The notes under the pieces were generated by a model. That model saw only the letters and a list, made by a program, of their open reading frames with translations. It searched no databases and was not told where the DNA came from. Both the position numbers and the translations under genes were made by a program. This document shows positions 55,141-63,666 of a stretch of DNA of 64,000 nt, in pieces. Source of the DNA: Kaistella flava (ex Peng et al. 2021). Its GTDB lineage: Bacteria; Bacteroidota; Bacteroidia; Flavobacteriales; Weeksellaceae. Each line of letters opens with the position of its first letter. Position 1 is the stretch's first letter. The DNA is taken from positions 1,178,001-1,242,000 of the forward strand of contig NZ_CP040442.1 of NCBI RefSeq assembly GCF_015191005.1, given 5' to 3'.

Positions 55141-55262
55141 TAACGGTTGGGTATTTCTGTTGGCGGGGATTTTTTATAACAAGTCTTTGTAAATATAACA
55201 AATTGAACAACTAGCGAAAATCTTTATGATAGGAACTTCCGACCCGCTAATAGAAATACCGT
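55141..55262 (-). repeat. attC-like site, family A, interrupted by an IS110-family element
   Basis: TAAC-GGTTG-GGTATTTCTGTTGGCGGGG and the right arm CCCGCTAATAGAAATACCGT are present. The final box continues only after the IS, as GTTGGCAGT at 56512. That box is the complement of ACTGCCAAC at the other end of the same cassette. Confidence 0.85.
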
Positions 55263-55301
55263 CTTTACTTTACATTCATAAAATTAATACCTTTAAATAA
55301 G

Positions 55302-55372
55302 CAAGACAGAGGTGAACTAGAAATACCGTTAAAGATTAATAGACTTCACTAACATATCAGTCCTCTGTCTTG
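55302..55372 (+). ncRNA. Predicted bridge RNA target-binding hairpin of the IS110 element
   Basis: CAAGACAGAGG (55302-55312) pairs perfectly with CCTCTGTCTTG (55362-55372) around a 49-nt loop, 100 bases upstream of the transposase ATG. The loop holds AGAAATACCGT (55319-55329), identical to the left side of the occupied target. It also holds ACTAACA (55348-55354), the complement of TGTTAGT, the right side of family-A sites such as that at 58384. This left/right guide arrangement is that of IS110 bridge RNAs. Full RNA ends were not determined. Confidence 0.7.
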
Positions 55373-55472
55373 TTTTAATCAGTTGAAACAGCTTTAGATA
55401 GAATACCAGATTACCCAGATCTAATAAAGATTTTAAAGAATTTCAACATTTAATTTAATACCCTACTAAATT

Positions 55473-56474
55473 ATGAAAAATTACAGGACTTACCTCGGAA
55501 TTGATGTGGCTAAATTAACCCTCGATTATTGCTTGGTAACAGAAGATCAGCAGCTGGAAAGAGGGCAACTCCTCAACACTCAGAAATCCTTGAACTTATT
55601 TTTAAAAGACCTCAAAAAAGGCGGACACGATTTGAAGGAAATGCTTTTCGTCTTTGAAAACACAGGCATTTATTCCTCCTTGCTTTCTTTGGTTTTGAGC
55701 GAAACCGAACTCGATTATGCGCAGGTTCCTGCCCTGGAAATAAAACGTTCTTTGGGAATTACGCGCGGCAAAAGTGATAAAGTAGACGCTAAAGAAATTG
55801 CATATTACGCCAAACGCAACACCGATAAAATCACGCTTTCCGTACTTCCGGAATTGAATCTCCAGCAACTAAAAATCGTATTTGCTGAACGCGAGAAAAC
55901 CATTGCTGCCATTAAAGTTTTTGAAAGAACCATGGAAAACGAAATGTTCCTCAGCAAAGAAGTTTTCGGCAGCGTAAAAGCCATCAATCGTCAAACGGTG
56001 AAACACCTGAAAAAACAGCTTGCAATGCTGGATGATAAGATTAAAAAACTGATCCGCGAAGATGAAGTACTGTACAAACAGCAGCAACTTCTAAAAAGTA
56101 TTCCGGGAATCGGTGAAATCACTTCCGTCTATCTTTTAATGGTCACCAAAGGATTTACGGCATTTACAAACGGGCGAAAATTTGCGTGTTATTCCGGTGT
56201 AGCACCGTTCGAACACACCTCTGGAACCAGCATTAAGGGGAAAACAAGAGTCAGTCATTTGGCGGATAAAAAGATGAAATCGCTTTTACATATGGTCTCG
56301 CTCACTGCAATTAAATACGATCCTGAACTGAAAGACTATTATACCCGGAAAAAAGCGGAAGGAAAACATACGATGCTGGTTTTAAACAATATAAAATGTA
56401 AAATTGTCTACAGAATCTTTGCGGTGATCCAACGAGAATCAAACTTTGTTAACCTACAAAAGTTTGCTGCTTAA
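55473..56474 (+). CDS. IS110-family transposase (DEDD, Transposase_20), intact
   Basis: The 333-residue protein opens YRTYLGIDVAKLTLDY (first Asp), FVFENTGIYSSLL (Glu) and GKSDKVDAKEIAYYAKR (DxxDA motif), then a coiled region. The C-terminal domain has LKSIPGIGEITSVYLL, GVAPFEHTSGTSIKGKTRVS and the Ser-containing ADKKMKSLLHMVSLTA region. Frame and length are intact, so the element may be active. It acts with the bridge RNA encoded upstream. Confidence 0.92.
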   Translation: MKNYRTYLGIDVAKLTLDYCLVTEDQQLERGQLLNTQKSLNLFLKDLKKGGHDLKEMLFVFENTGIYSSLLSLVLSETELDYAQVPALEIKRSLGITRGKSDKVDAKEIAYYAKRNTDKITLSVLPELNLQQLKIVFAEREKTIAAIKVFERTMENEMFLSKEVFGSVKAINRQTVKHLKKQLAMLDDKIKKLIREDEVLYKQQQLLKSIPGIGEITSVYLLMVTKGFTAFTNGRKFACYSGVAPFEHTSGTSIKGKTRVSHLADKKMKSLLHMVSLTAIKYDPELKDYYTRKKAEGKHTMLVLNNIKCKIVYRIFAVIQRESNFVNLQKFAA

Positions 56475-56531
56475 TTTTTTCAATTTTCGCTTGCTTTTTG
56501 TCATAGAATATGTTGGCAGTTCGTTGTTATT

Positions 56532-57053
56532 CTACTGATATACAAATTCACTATCTTTAAAAACTTTTGACCATTTTTCCACAAAGTCTTTCGATAATTT
56601 TTTTTCTTTAATTGCGATAAAATTTACATAAAGTGTTGTTTCGCCTTGAGTTGCGTAATATAATTGTGATTCTGGTTTCGGATCGTTTGGAAAACTGGGT
56701 GTTTCGACTTTAAAAAGCACCCAAATGTTTTTTGCTGTTTCGTTAGTTTCTAAAATAGCCAATTTCGCTTTAGGTGATTCTTTTATTGATGCTTTTCTGT
56801 ATAGTTCCACTATTTGGTCAGTATTAGAAATTTTTACATTTTTGTATGACATCATTGTTCCAAGTATTGTCCAATTGTCAAAAGTTTCGTTGCCACTGAG
56901 TAGTTCTATCATATGGCTAGAATTGTCTTCCTGATTTGAGCCAATTTTCCATTTATATTCCTCTGCCCAATGAGTTTTCAAATTTTCTTGTGTTTGGCCA
57001 AATACTGAAACAGTAAATGTAAAAAGTGTTACGAGAAATAATAGTTTTTTCAT
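56532..57053 (-). CDS. Secreted hypothetical protein, cassette-encoded
   Basis: This 173-residue protein has a signal peptide (KKLLFLVTLFTFTVSVFGQ). The mature part includes WAEEYKWKIGSNQED and ETPSFPNDPKPESQLYY. No family was recognised. The cassette ends ACTGCCAAC and begins GTTGGCAGT, exact complements, although the IS has since been inserted at the junction. Confidence 0.65.
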   Translation of the reverse strand: MKKLLFLVTLFTFTVSVFGQTQENLKTHWAEEYKWKIGSNQEDNSSHMIELLSGNETFDNWTILGTMMSYKNVKISNTDQIVELYRKASIKESPKAKLAILETNETAKNIWVLFKVETPSFPNDPKPESQLYYATQGETTLYVNFIAIKEKKLSKDFVEKWSKVFKDSEFVYQ

Positions 57054-57095
57054 TTTTATAAATCTTAATTTCTGTGGTCATTTGAAAATGACTGC

Positions 57096-57220
57096 CAACG
57101 TTTCGCGTATTGGCGATGGTGCGGCTAAAAATACCGACTTTTTCTATTATAAATTAATCTTCGCAATATCTCAAATGGTTAAACTTGCGATTCTTCCGCA
57201 CTATTGCCAATACGATGTTA
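57096..57220 (-). repeat. attC-like site, family B
   Basis: CAAC-GTTTC-GCGTATTGGCGATGGTGCGG pairs with CCGCACTATTGCCAATACG-AT-GTTA (125 bp). The left box is CAAC instead of TAAC because this cassette's start is GTTG; its own end changes in step. Confidence 0.85.
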
Positions 57221-57234
57221 CCTGGAGTTGTTTT

Positions 57235-57807
57235 TTACTCAATCTTAGTTTTAAAATATCCTTTACCACTATGATTTAAGTTTTGATCTTTTCCGACCTC
57301 TAAAGATGAAAAATCAACATACCCATAAATACTATCTCCTTTTTTATACTGTGTTTTATTTAATACTAGTTTTTGATTCTTGAAATAATGTTTTGGAGGT
57401 TCTTCGTAAACCTCTTTTCCATTATCATCTACGAAAACTGCAATATTATCCGTTCCGTAATATGGTTCAATTTTATATTTTTTATCATGATATAAAATTC
57501 TGAAACCTTTTGATGAAAATCCACTTGAAAACCCAATACTAATATTTAATGTATCTTTTATGAGTTCTGCTTCGCAAACATTCTTGTTATAATCATTGTC
57601 GTAAGTAATAAACGATGTTTTTTTATTTCCCGAAATAGAATCATTATAAAATTCCTCGGGGTCATATAATTTATTCATCATTTTTATACTATCATTTTGC
57701 GATATATTCTTGTCAAAATTGGTCTGAGTCCATTCATCGTTTTTTTTATTGCAACTAACAATAATTAAAAAAATAAAAATTATAGAAATTTGGTTTTGGG
57801 AAGTCAT
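57235..57807 (-). CDS. Lipoprotein, cassette-encoded, function unknown
   Basis: The 190-residue product has a lipoprotein signal (ISIIFIFLIIVSCNKKND). The mature part includes GNKKTSFITYDNDYNKNVCE and a final beta-rich region (KGDSIYGYVDFSSLEVG). It was not recognised. The unit starts GTTACCTG and ends CAGGTAAC. Confidence 0.65.
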   Translation of the reverse strand: MTSQNQISIIFIFLIIVSCNKKNDEWTQTNFDKNISQNDSIKMMNKLYDPEEFYNDSISGNKKTSFITYDNDYNKNVCEAELIKDTLNISIGFSSGFSSKGFRILYHDKKYKIEPYYGTDNIAVFVDDNGKEVYEEPPKHYFKNQKLVLNKTQYKKGDSIYGYVDFSSLEVGKDQNLNHSGKGYFKTKIE

Positions 57808-57824
57808 TTTTATACAATTACAGG

Positions 57825-57893
57825 TAACGGTTGGCGATAGGCGCAGTTGCCTGTGTTGCGCCTGCGGCAGGCAATTGTGCTTATCGCTTGTTA
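57825..57893 (-). repeat. attC-like site, family C
   Basis: Same 69-bp sequence as at 52495, with the left flank CAGGTAAC of the neighbouring lipoprotein cassette and the right GTTATGTG of the ORF-less cassette. Confidence 0.85.
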
Positions 57894-58261
57894 TGTGTTG
57901 TTTTATTCTTTGCTAAGATAATAAAAGCAAGCACAGTTTGAGGCATGAGGATTCTTAATAAATGATTTAAAAATATTGCTCCTATCAGACCGTAATGATA
58001 GGTGCAGTTTTTTTAAATCCAGTCTAAATAAATCACTCTAAAACGTGGGTTTTGAAATAGTTATAATAAAAAACTTGACTTTGTCATTTTTTTCTCATAA
58101 CTTCACCAAGCCTTAAAGCGGCTTCGCTTTGAAAATAAAGTTTTCCGCAAATCTCATTTGTAAGGCTTGAAGAAAATACATCTATTTTCTTATTTCAAAA
58201 CCCACCTTTTTACGTTTCATTAAAGACTGCTTTTATTAGAAGCCGAATCTCAAATTGCACA
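57894..58261 (-). ncRNA. ORF-less structured cassette (copy 2)
   Basis: Almost identical to copy 1 (52564-52931), including all hairpin arms. One base differs (GGTGCAG for GGTGCCG after the CCTATCA hairpin). Flanked by family C and family A sites, as copy 1 is. Confidence 0.55.
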
Positions 58262-58387
58262 TAACGTTTGGGTATTTCTGTTGGCGGGGACTTTTTATAA
58301 CAAGTCTTGGTAAATATAACAAATTGAACAATTAGCGAAAATCTTGATGATAGAAACTTCCGACCCGCTAATAGAAATACCGTGTTA
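58262..58387 (-). repeat. attC-like site, family A
   Basis: TAAC-GTTTG-GGTATTTCTGTTGGCGGGG pairs with CCCGCTAATAGAAATACC-GT-GTTA (126 bp). Its right end, ACCGTGTTAGTAGCC, is a perfect match to both guides of the predicted bridge RNA. Confidence 0.87.
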
Positions 58388-58400
58388 GTAGCCGTTTTTT

Positions 58401-58871
58401 TTACTTTCTATTTTTCAGTTGTTTTTCTGGATAGATTATCATTTCATTTGGTTCTTCTAAAGGTTGAATATCAAATCTAGATAATTCAGGTTTTTCTTTA
58501 TCCATATTGTATGTCAAAATAAATCTTAAACTATCACATTTAAGATAATATTCATAAATATATGCAGTTTGGTCAACTCCACCAATGTTTTTCATTGTGA
58601 AAAAGTCAACGAATTTTCCATCTTTTTTTTTCCAGTCACAGTTTTGTGAAATTCCAGAAATAAGGTTTTGAATTTGTGCTTTGTCAGGAAAGTTTTTGTC
58701 TGGAAATTCTTTTAAGATATTTTGGTTATCTAAATTTTCAATAATATTGTCAGCGTTTTGTTTTGCTAAGTTTGACTTTTTCATCTTTCCGTTAGCAATA
58801 AAAAATACTATTCCGATAATAATTGCAATTGATAAAATAATAATTAAGATAATTTTTAAAGTTCTATTCAT
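58401..58871 (-). CDS. Single-pass membrane protein, cassette-encoded
   Basis: The 156-residue product has an N-terminal helix (IILIIILSIAIIIGIVFFIA) and a soluble part with SGISQNCDWKKKDGKFVDFF and two Cys. It was not recognised. The unit begins GTTAGTAGCC and ends GGCTACTAAC, a ten-base exact complement. Confidence 0.65.
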   Translation of the reverse strand: MNRTLKIILIIILSIAIIIGIVFFIANGKMKKSNLAKQNADNIIENLDNQNILKEFPDKNFPDKAQIQNLISGISQNCDWKKKDGKFVDFFTMKNIGGVDQTAYIYEYYLKCDSLRFILTYNMDKEKPELSRFDIQPLEEPNEMIIYPEKQLKNRK

Positions 58872-58903
58872 TTCTTATTCTGTTTGGGTTCTAAAATGGC
58901 TAC

Positions 58904-59027
58904 TAACGTTTTGCGTATTGGCGATGGTGCGGCTAAAAAAACCGTCTTTTTCTATTATAAATATTCTTCGGAATACCTAATATGGTCAAACTGGCGATTC
59001 CTCCGCACTATTGCCAATACGATGTTA
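58904..59027 (-). repeat. attC-like site, family B
   Basis: TAAC-GTTTT-GCGTATTGGCGATGGTGCGG pairs with CCGCACTATTGCCAATACG-AT-GTTA (124 bp). Confidence 0.85.
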
Positions 59028-59040
59028 TGCGGCGTTTTTT

Positions 59041-59925
59041 TTAATCTGTTAATGTCAGTTCCATAGCAAGAATACAGTAACTATTTGTGTTATTGGTCAT
59101 GTCTTTAATTGCTGGTTGCCACTTGTTACCTCTAAAAATTTTCGTCTTATTTTCATCCTGACTTAGAATACTTCCGAAAGAAGGAGAGTACGATTTACCT
59201 AACAGTTTTTCGCTACTATTTTTCATTATATATTTATATTCATATAAATTTTTTTGATTTTTGATCCAATCTACAGCAATGAAAATTCCACTTTCAGGAA
59301 TTATAACATTTGTGAATGATAAATCTACATTAGTTTTATGTTTCCCTTTTTTTGCAATTCCAATAATATTTTCGTTATATAATTCATTCAAAGGATTACC
59401 ATAATTATCAACTGAATAAATTCTAACGTTGAAAATTGAATTTTGCACCATACTGTTGGTTGCAATTTTTATGTTTTTTACAAATTTACTTTTGTAAGAT
59501 TTGTTTTCAAAGAATTTTCCGATTATCCATGACGAATTTTCTGTTGCAGATAATCCATAATATTTATTAATTTTTGATGCTTTAAATTCGTCAAGCAGTA
59601 TTTTATTTTGGTTTTTTCTTTTGAATAATATGACTTCTTGAAGTAGTTTTTCTTTTGGAAAAAGTTCTATGACGGAATTATTTTGCGTCAAGTCAAGCGT
59701 AATTTTCTCATATCCAACAGCGTTTATTAAAACTTTGGATTCCTTTTCAAAAAAGAAATTTCCTAGAGAATCAGATGACGTTCCGAAATCATTATTTTGA
59801 GATTTTATGTTTGCGTAACTGACCGGTGATTTATCAATACCGTCAATCAATGCAAACTTAGAAAGTTGTGCATTTAAGAGGAATGTATTTAAAACAAAAA
59901 ATATTAATATTAGCGGTGTCTTCAT
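59041..59925 (-). CDS. Secreted CarboxypepD_reg-like protein, cassette-encoded
   Basis: I chose ATG 59925 (MKTPLILIFFVLNTFLLNAQ), which gives a signal peptide. ATG 59937 lies inside the attC-like box. The N-terminal domain (about 22-90, IDGIDKSPVSYANIKSQ, FGTSSDSLGNFFF) is CarboxypepD_reg-like, and the ~200-residue remainder was not recognised. Cassette ends are GTTATGCG (start) and CGCATAAC (end). Confidence 0.72.
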   Translation of the reverse strand: MKTPLILIFFVLNTFLLNAQLSKFALIDGIDKSPVSYANIKSQNNDFGTSSDSLGNFFFEKESKVLINAVGYEKITLDLTQNNSVIELFPKEKLLQEVILFKRKNQNKILLDEFKASKINKYYGLSATENSSWIIGKFFENKSYKSKFVKNIKIATNSMVQNSIFNVRIYSVDNYGNPLNELYNENIIGIAKKGKHKTNVDLSFTNVIIPESGIFIAVDWIKNQKNLYEYKYIMKNSSEKLLGKSYSPSFGSILSQDENKTKIFRGNKWQPAIKDMTNNTNSYCILAMELTLTD

Positions 59926-59936
59926 AAAATGTCGCA

Positions 59937-60061
59937 TAACGGTTGGGTATTTCTGTTGGCGGGCTTTTTATAACAAGTCTTGGTAAATATAACTAATTGA
60001 AAAATCAGCGAAAATCTTGATGATATAAACTTCAGACCCGCTAATAGAAATACCATGTTAC
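59937..60061 (-). repeat. attC-like site, family A
   Basis: TAAC-GGTTG-GGTATTTCTGTTGGCGGG pairs with CCCGCTAATAGAAATACC-AT-GTTA (125 bp). The spacer next to the right box is AT instead of GT. Confidence 0.82.
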
Positions 60062-60074
60062 CTGAAGTGCTTGT

Positions 60075-60569
60075 TCAATAGTTTTCCGAGTAATATTTTT
60101 TAACCATTGAATCAACTTGCTTTTTTGAGAATTCTGAATCTTCACTTCTCCAATTTGCTAATGAAAAAACTTCTCTCACGAATTTATCATACTTTTGACT
60201 TTCATCATTTAAAAATCCCTTTTTGTCTGAAAGTAATCCTTCTGTTTTCAACGTTAAGATTTCTTTTTTAGTTTCAATTTTCAAAGCATATCCAAAGTCA
60301 ATTGAATTAGTATAAAATCCAATTTTTTTATCCTTTAGATCATAGATTTTATTTTTTATAAAACTTTTTTCAAGATAATTCCAATCTTTGTCAGTTAAGT
60401 AGAATCGTGTTTTAGAACCGTCGCCAATTATATCGAAATGAGAGTGAACCTTATTTTTAAAGTCATAAATATCTGATGGATCCTTTAAAATAATACTATT
60501 TTTAATAATTTTATTTTCATTGCAAGAAGTTAAAAAAAATAGTAAAAAGAAGATTCCGATATTTTTCAT
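60075..60569 (-). CDS. Lipoprotein, cassette-encoded, function unknown
   Basis: The 164-residue product has a lipoprotein signal (IGIFFLLFFLTSCNENK) and a mature helical/beta part including DPSDIYDFKNKVHSHFDI and IGFYTNSIDFGYALKIE. No family was recognised. The unit starts GTTACCTG and ends CAGGTAAC. Confidence 0.65.
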   Translation of the reverse strand: MKNIGIFFLLFFLTSCNENKIIKNSIILKDPSDIYDFKNKVHSHFDIIGDGSKTRFYLTDKDWNYLEKSFIKNKIYDLKDKKIGFYTNSIDFGYALKIETKKEILTLKTEGLLSDKKGFLNDESQKYDKFVREVFSLANWRSEDSEFSKKQVDSMVKKYYSENY

Positions 60570-60598
60570 TTATGAACTTATTTAGTTAGCATTGCAGG

Positions 60599-60667
60599 TA
60601 ACGGTTGGCGATTGCTGCAGTTGCCTGTGTTGCGCCTGCGGCAGGTAATTGCAGCAATCGCCTGTTA
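60599..60667 (-). repeat. attC-like site, family C (variant arms)
   Basis: TAAC-GGTTG-GCGATTGCTGCAGTTGCCTG pairs with CAGGTAATTGCAGCAATCGC-CT-GTTA. Relative to the other copies, GATAGGCGC is GATTGCTGC and the opposite arm changes in step (TGCTTATC to GCAGCAATC). The stem is kept by compensating changes, strong evidence that pairing is selected. Confidence 0.85.
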
Positions 60668-61034
60668 TGTGTTGTTTTATTCTCTGCTAAGATAATAAAA
60701 GCAAGCACAGTTTGAGGCATGAGGATTCTTAATAAATGATTTTAAAATATTGCTCCTATCAGACCGAAATGATAGGTGCAGTTTTTTAAAATCCAGTCTA
60801 AATAAATCACTCTAAAACGTGGGTTTTGAAATAGTTATAATAAAAAACTTGACTTTGTCATTTTTTTCTCATAACTTCACCAAGCCTTAAAGCGGCTTCG
60901 CTTTGAAAATGAATTTTCCGCAAATCTCGTTTGCAAGGCTTGAAGAAAATCGATCTATTTTCTTATTTCAAAACCCACCTTTTTTCCTTTCATTAAAGAC
61001 TGCTTTTATTAGAAGCCGAATCTCAAATTGCACA
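60668..61034 (-). ncRNA. ORF-less structured cassette (copy 3, most diverged)
   Basis: Same layout as copy 1 with scattered changes. In the hairpin between the CAAGCC arms, GCAAATCTCATTTGT is GCAAATCTCGTTTGC, turning a G-T (G-U) pair into G-C. The outer 15-bp arms are unchanged. Confidence 0.55.
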
Positions 61035-61103
61035 TAACGGTTGGCGATAGGCGCAGTTGCCTGTGTTGCGCCTGCGGCAGGCAATTGTGCTTATCGCTTG
61101 TTA
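61035..61103 (-). repeat. attC-like site, family C
   Basis: Same 69-bp sequence as at 52495; here both neighbours are ORF-less cassettes, so CACATAAC and GTTATGTG occur on the two sides. Confidence 0.85.
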
Positions 61104-61471
61104 TGTGTTGTTTTATTCTTTGCTAAGATAATAAAAGCAAGCACAGTTTGAGGCATGAGGATTCTTAATAAATGATTTAAAAATATTGCTCCTATCAGAC
61201 CGTAATGATAGGTGCAGTTTTTTTAAATCCAGTCTAAATAAATCACTCTAAAACGTGGGTTTTGAAATAGTTATAATAAAAAACTTGACTTTGTCATTTT
61301 TTTCTCATAACTTCACCAAGCCTTAAAGCGGCTTCGCTTTGAAAATAAAGTTTTCCGCAAATCTCATTTGTAAGGCTTGAAGAAAATACATCTATTTTCT
61401 TATTTCAAAACCCACCTTTTTACGTTTCATTAAAGACTGCTTTTATTAGAAGCCGAATCTCAAATTGCACA
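61104..61471 (-). ncRNA. ORF-less structured cassette (copy 4)
   Basis: Nearly identical to copy 2 and directly adjacent to copy 3, separated only by the family C site. Two ORF-less cassettes in tandem are what repeated cassette insertion would give. Confidence 0.55.
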
Positions 61472-61597
61472 TAACGGTTGGGTATTTCTGTTGGCGGGGA
61501 CTTTTTATAACAAGTCTTTGTAAATATAACAAATTGAACGATTAGCAAAAATCTTGATGATAGGAACTTCCGCCCCGCTAATAGAAATACCGTGTTG
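61472..61597 (-). repeat. attC-like site, family A
   Basis: TAAC-GGTTG-GGTATTTCTGTTGGCGGGG pairs with CCCCGCTAATAGAAATACC-GT-GTTG (126 bp). The right box GTTG matches the CAAC at the other end of the cassette (63667). Confidence 0.85.
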
Positions 61598-61611
61598 TAG
61601 GCAGTTTATTT

Positions 61612-62010
61612 TTATTCTGAATATAGTATTTCAGGTTTAGAAGTTGTAATTACACTTACGCAATCGTTAATGCCACTTAACAAATACTCTTTTCTTAATT
61701 TATTTTCGTGTAAACCTTCAACAAATTCAGTTCTCAATTTTTCCATATCAAACCAACCGCCTTCTTCCACTTCCCACATCCAACCAGAAACTCTTATTTC
61801 TGGATTCCAATATTCTAATAAGTTTCCTTCATCTAAAACTCTAAATCCTATTACGTTTTTAAATACGACGTAAATCACATTATCACTTTTAAAAAATTTC
61901 AAAGTAATTCTCAAAGTCCATAAATCATAATCAATATTAAGTATTTCAGAACTTTCGTCGGAATACGGAAGTGAATCAAATGGCTTTAATTTAAGATTGA
62001 AATCTTTCAT
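61612..62010 (-). CDS. Hypothetical cytoplasmic protein, cassette-encoded
   Basis: The 132-residue soluble product begins MKDFNLKLKPFDSLPYSDES and includes WNPEIRVSGWMWEVEEGGWF. It resembles small immunity-like proteins, but no family is recognised. The cassette ends GCCTACAAC here. Its start GTTGTAGGC lies beyond the IS110 copy at ~63670, so the IS sits between cassette start and gene. Confidence 0.62.
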   Translation of the reverse strand: MKDFNLKLKPFDSLPYSDESSEILNIDYDLWTLRITLKFFKSDNVIYVVFKNVIGFRVLDEGNLLEYWNPEIRVSGWMWEVEEGGWFDMEKLRTEFVEGLHENKLRKEYLLSGINDCVSVITTSKPEILYSE

Positions 62011-62027
62011 TTTTGTTCTGGTTTTAA

Positions 62028-63663
62028 ATTCTGACTAACGTTTTTCTTTTTTGCTCACAATCAATTAGTTGCGAAATTAATTTCTTCATTAGTCAAACCA
62101 AATTTAGTAATTTGTTTTTGAATCCTTTTTACTAAGCCTAGTTTTCTTTTTTCATCCAAAAATAAGTAGCCTTCCGGATTGACATAAGCTTGATTTTTAA
62201 CGACCATATTCCAAATGATGATTGCTAATTTCCTTGCAGTTGCTGAGATTGCAGATACTCGACCTTTTCTAAAATTGATTCGCTTGAAAAAATCCGATAA
62301 TGGTGTTGAGTCTTTTAGATTACCAATCGCATTTGCTGCATTTCTTAAAGCGATTTTTAAACGGTTACTTCCTTTTGGGATCCTATTAGAAAGTATTTTA
62401 CCACCACTTATTTTATTGTTTGGGGTCAGTCTCAACCAGCTTGCAAAGTGTTTTGCAGTCGGGAACTTCTTGATACCCTCTAATCCAACTTCACTCATTA
62501 TTGAAAGTACGGTTGAATAGGAAACTCCTTCTATTGCCAGTAAATCTACACCTTCAAAATATTGATAGGCCATTAAATTTAAGTCGATATTTTTAGGAGT
62601 GTTTTATTAATTTTTGTGTTTTTAGGTTCAATGTGATGCTGTCTTTTATTGTCGTCTTTTCCGATTGTTGAGTTTAAGATTTTCTCAATTTCTACATCGC
62701 ATTGTACAATTTTACTTTGCAAGACTTCATACATCTCAAGCTCTTGATTGAGGGCAAATAAATAATCTTCTCTACCATTAGTATGAAGTGCTTTTGAAAT
62801 TTCTTCTTCTGTTTTTCTGCAATTACCGTGTCTTAATTCGGCTAATTTTAAAGGATCTTTTCTCCGTTGCAAATCGCATGAATGATGAGTAATCCAGTTA
62901 AACCACAGATGTCATTAACAACAACATCTAATCGAAGGTTTAATAACCGTAAATATTTTGCATTTTTTGAAGTGCTTGCTGCAGAATCTAATAAATTTGC
63001 ACGATGACGACAGTAGGTTCTGAGCTTCTCTGTAATTTCATCTGGAAGGAAACTACCTGTTAAAAGGCCTATACTGTGTAGTTTTTGAATCCATTGACAA
63101 TCTTGAACATCTGTTTTTCTGCCTTTAATATTCTTAGTGAATTTGCCATTACACAAAATCACTTGGAATCCATCAGCCAATAAAATAGCATAAAGTGCTT
63201 GCCAATAAGTTCCTGTACTTTCCATTGCAACGGTTTGAATGTCTTTTTCTTTGAGCCAATTTGAGAGATTTTTTAAGTCCTCATTAAAAACACCAAACTC
63301 TTTAATATCTTCCTCTTTTTGGCCAACCGCAACCCAGTGAGATCGGCTACCAATATCAATTCCTGCAGCATTTGAATTGATAATTTCCATTGAAATTTTG
63401 TTCTCATTCATATTTTCAAAAATTAATGATTAAAAATACTCTAAGGAGATGTTCTTTAGGCAAAAAAAATATTCTGAACGGGGTTCTAATCAATTAGACC
63501 GCCACTGAAGTCATCACATACATCTCAACCAGGATTGCACCCGTGCTATTACGCAACAATTTTAAAATCGGCCTTGCAAAGAGCTTAATAAAATTAGAAA
63601 ATATTTTCTATACGCACCAAACGTTAGCTTGAGAAGTCAATTCGGGGGTATAGGGGGGATTGC
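62028..63663 (-). mobile_element. IS110-family element, copy 2
   Basis: Nearly identical to 53498-55137. It is four bases shorter, from three lost bases in A/T runs near 62955-62970 and one in the run near 62603. The flanks differ from copy 1 immediately outside the shared segment, so it was inserted independently rather than as part of a longer duplication. Confidence 0.8.
62061..63411 (-). pseudogene. IS110-family transposase, two frameshifts
   Basis: Three frames (63411-62848, 62872-62579 and 62573-62061) together equal the transposase of copy 1. The first frameshift is shared with copy 1. The second, a lost T in the GTGTTTTATTAATT run near 62603, is specific to this copy. The three-base loss changes SKKMQKY to SKNAKY in frame. 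The element is probably inactive. Confidence 0.85.
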
Positions 63664-63666
63664 CTA

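Larger units (their letters stand above)
55261..56513 (+). mobile_element. IS110-family element inserted in an attC-like site
   Basis: About 1.25 kb from the GT at 55261 to the GT at 56512-56513. The left neighbour is ...AGAAATACC and the right neighbour TGGCAGT, i.e. both halves of a family-A site. GT is the only dinucleotide common to both junctions and could be the core. The element has a ~200-bp 5' non-coding end with a hairpin and one intact transposase gene. Confidence 0.85.
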
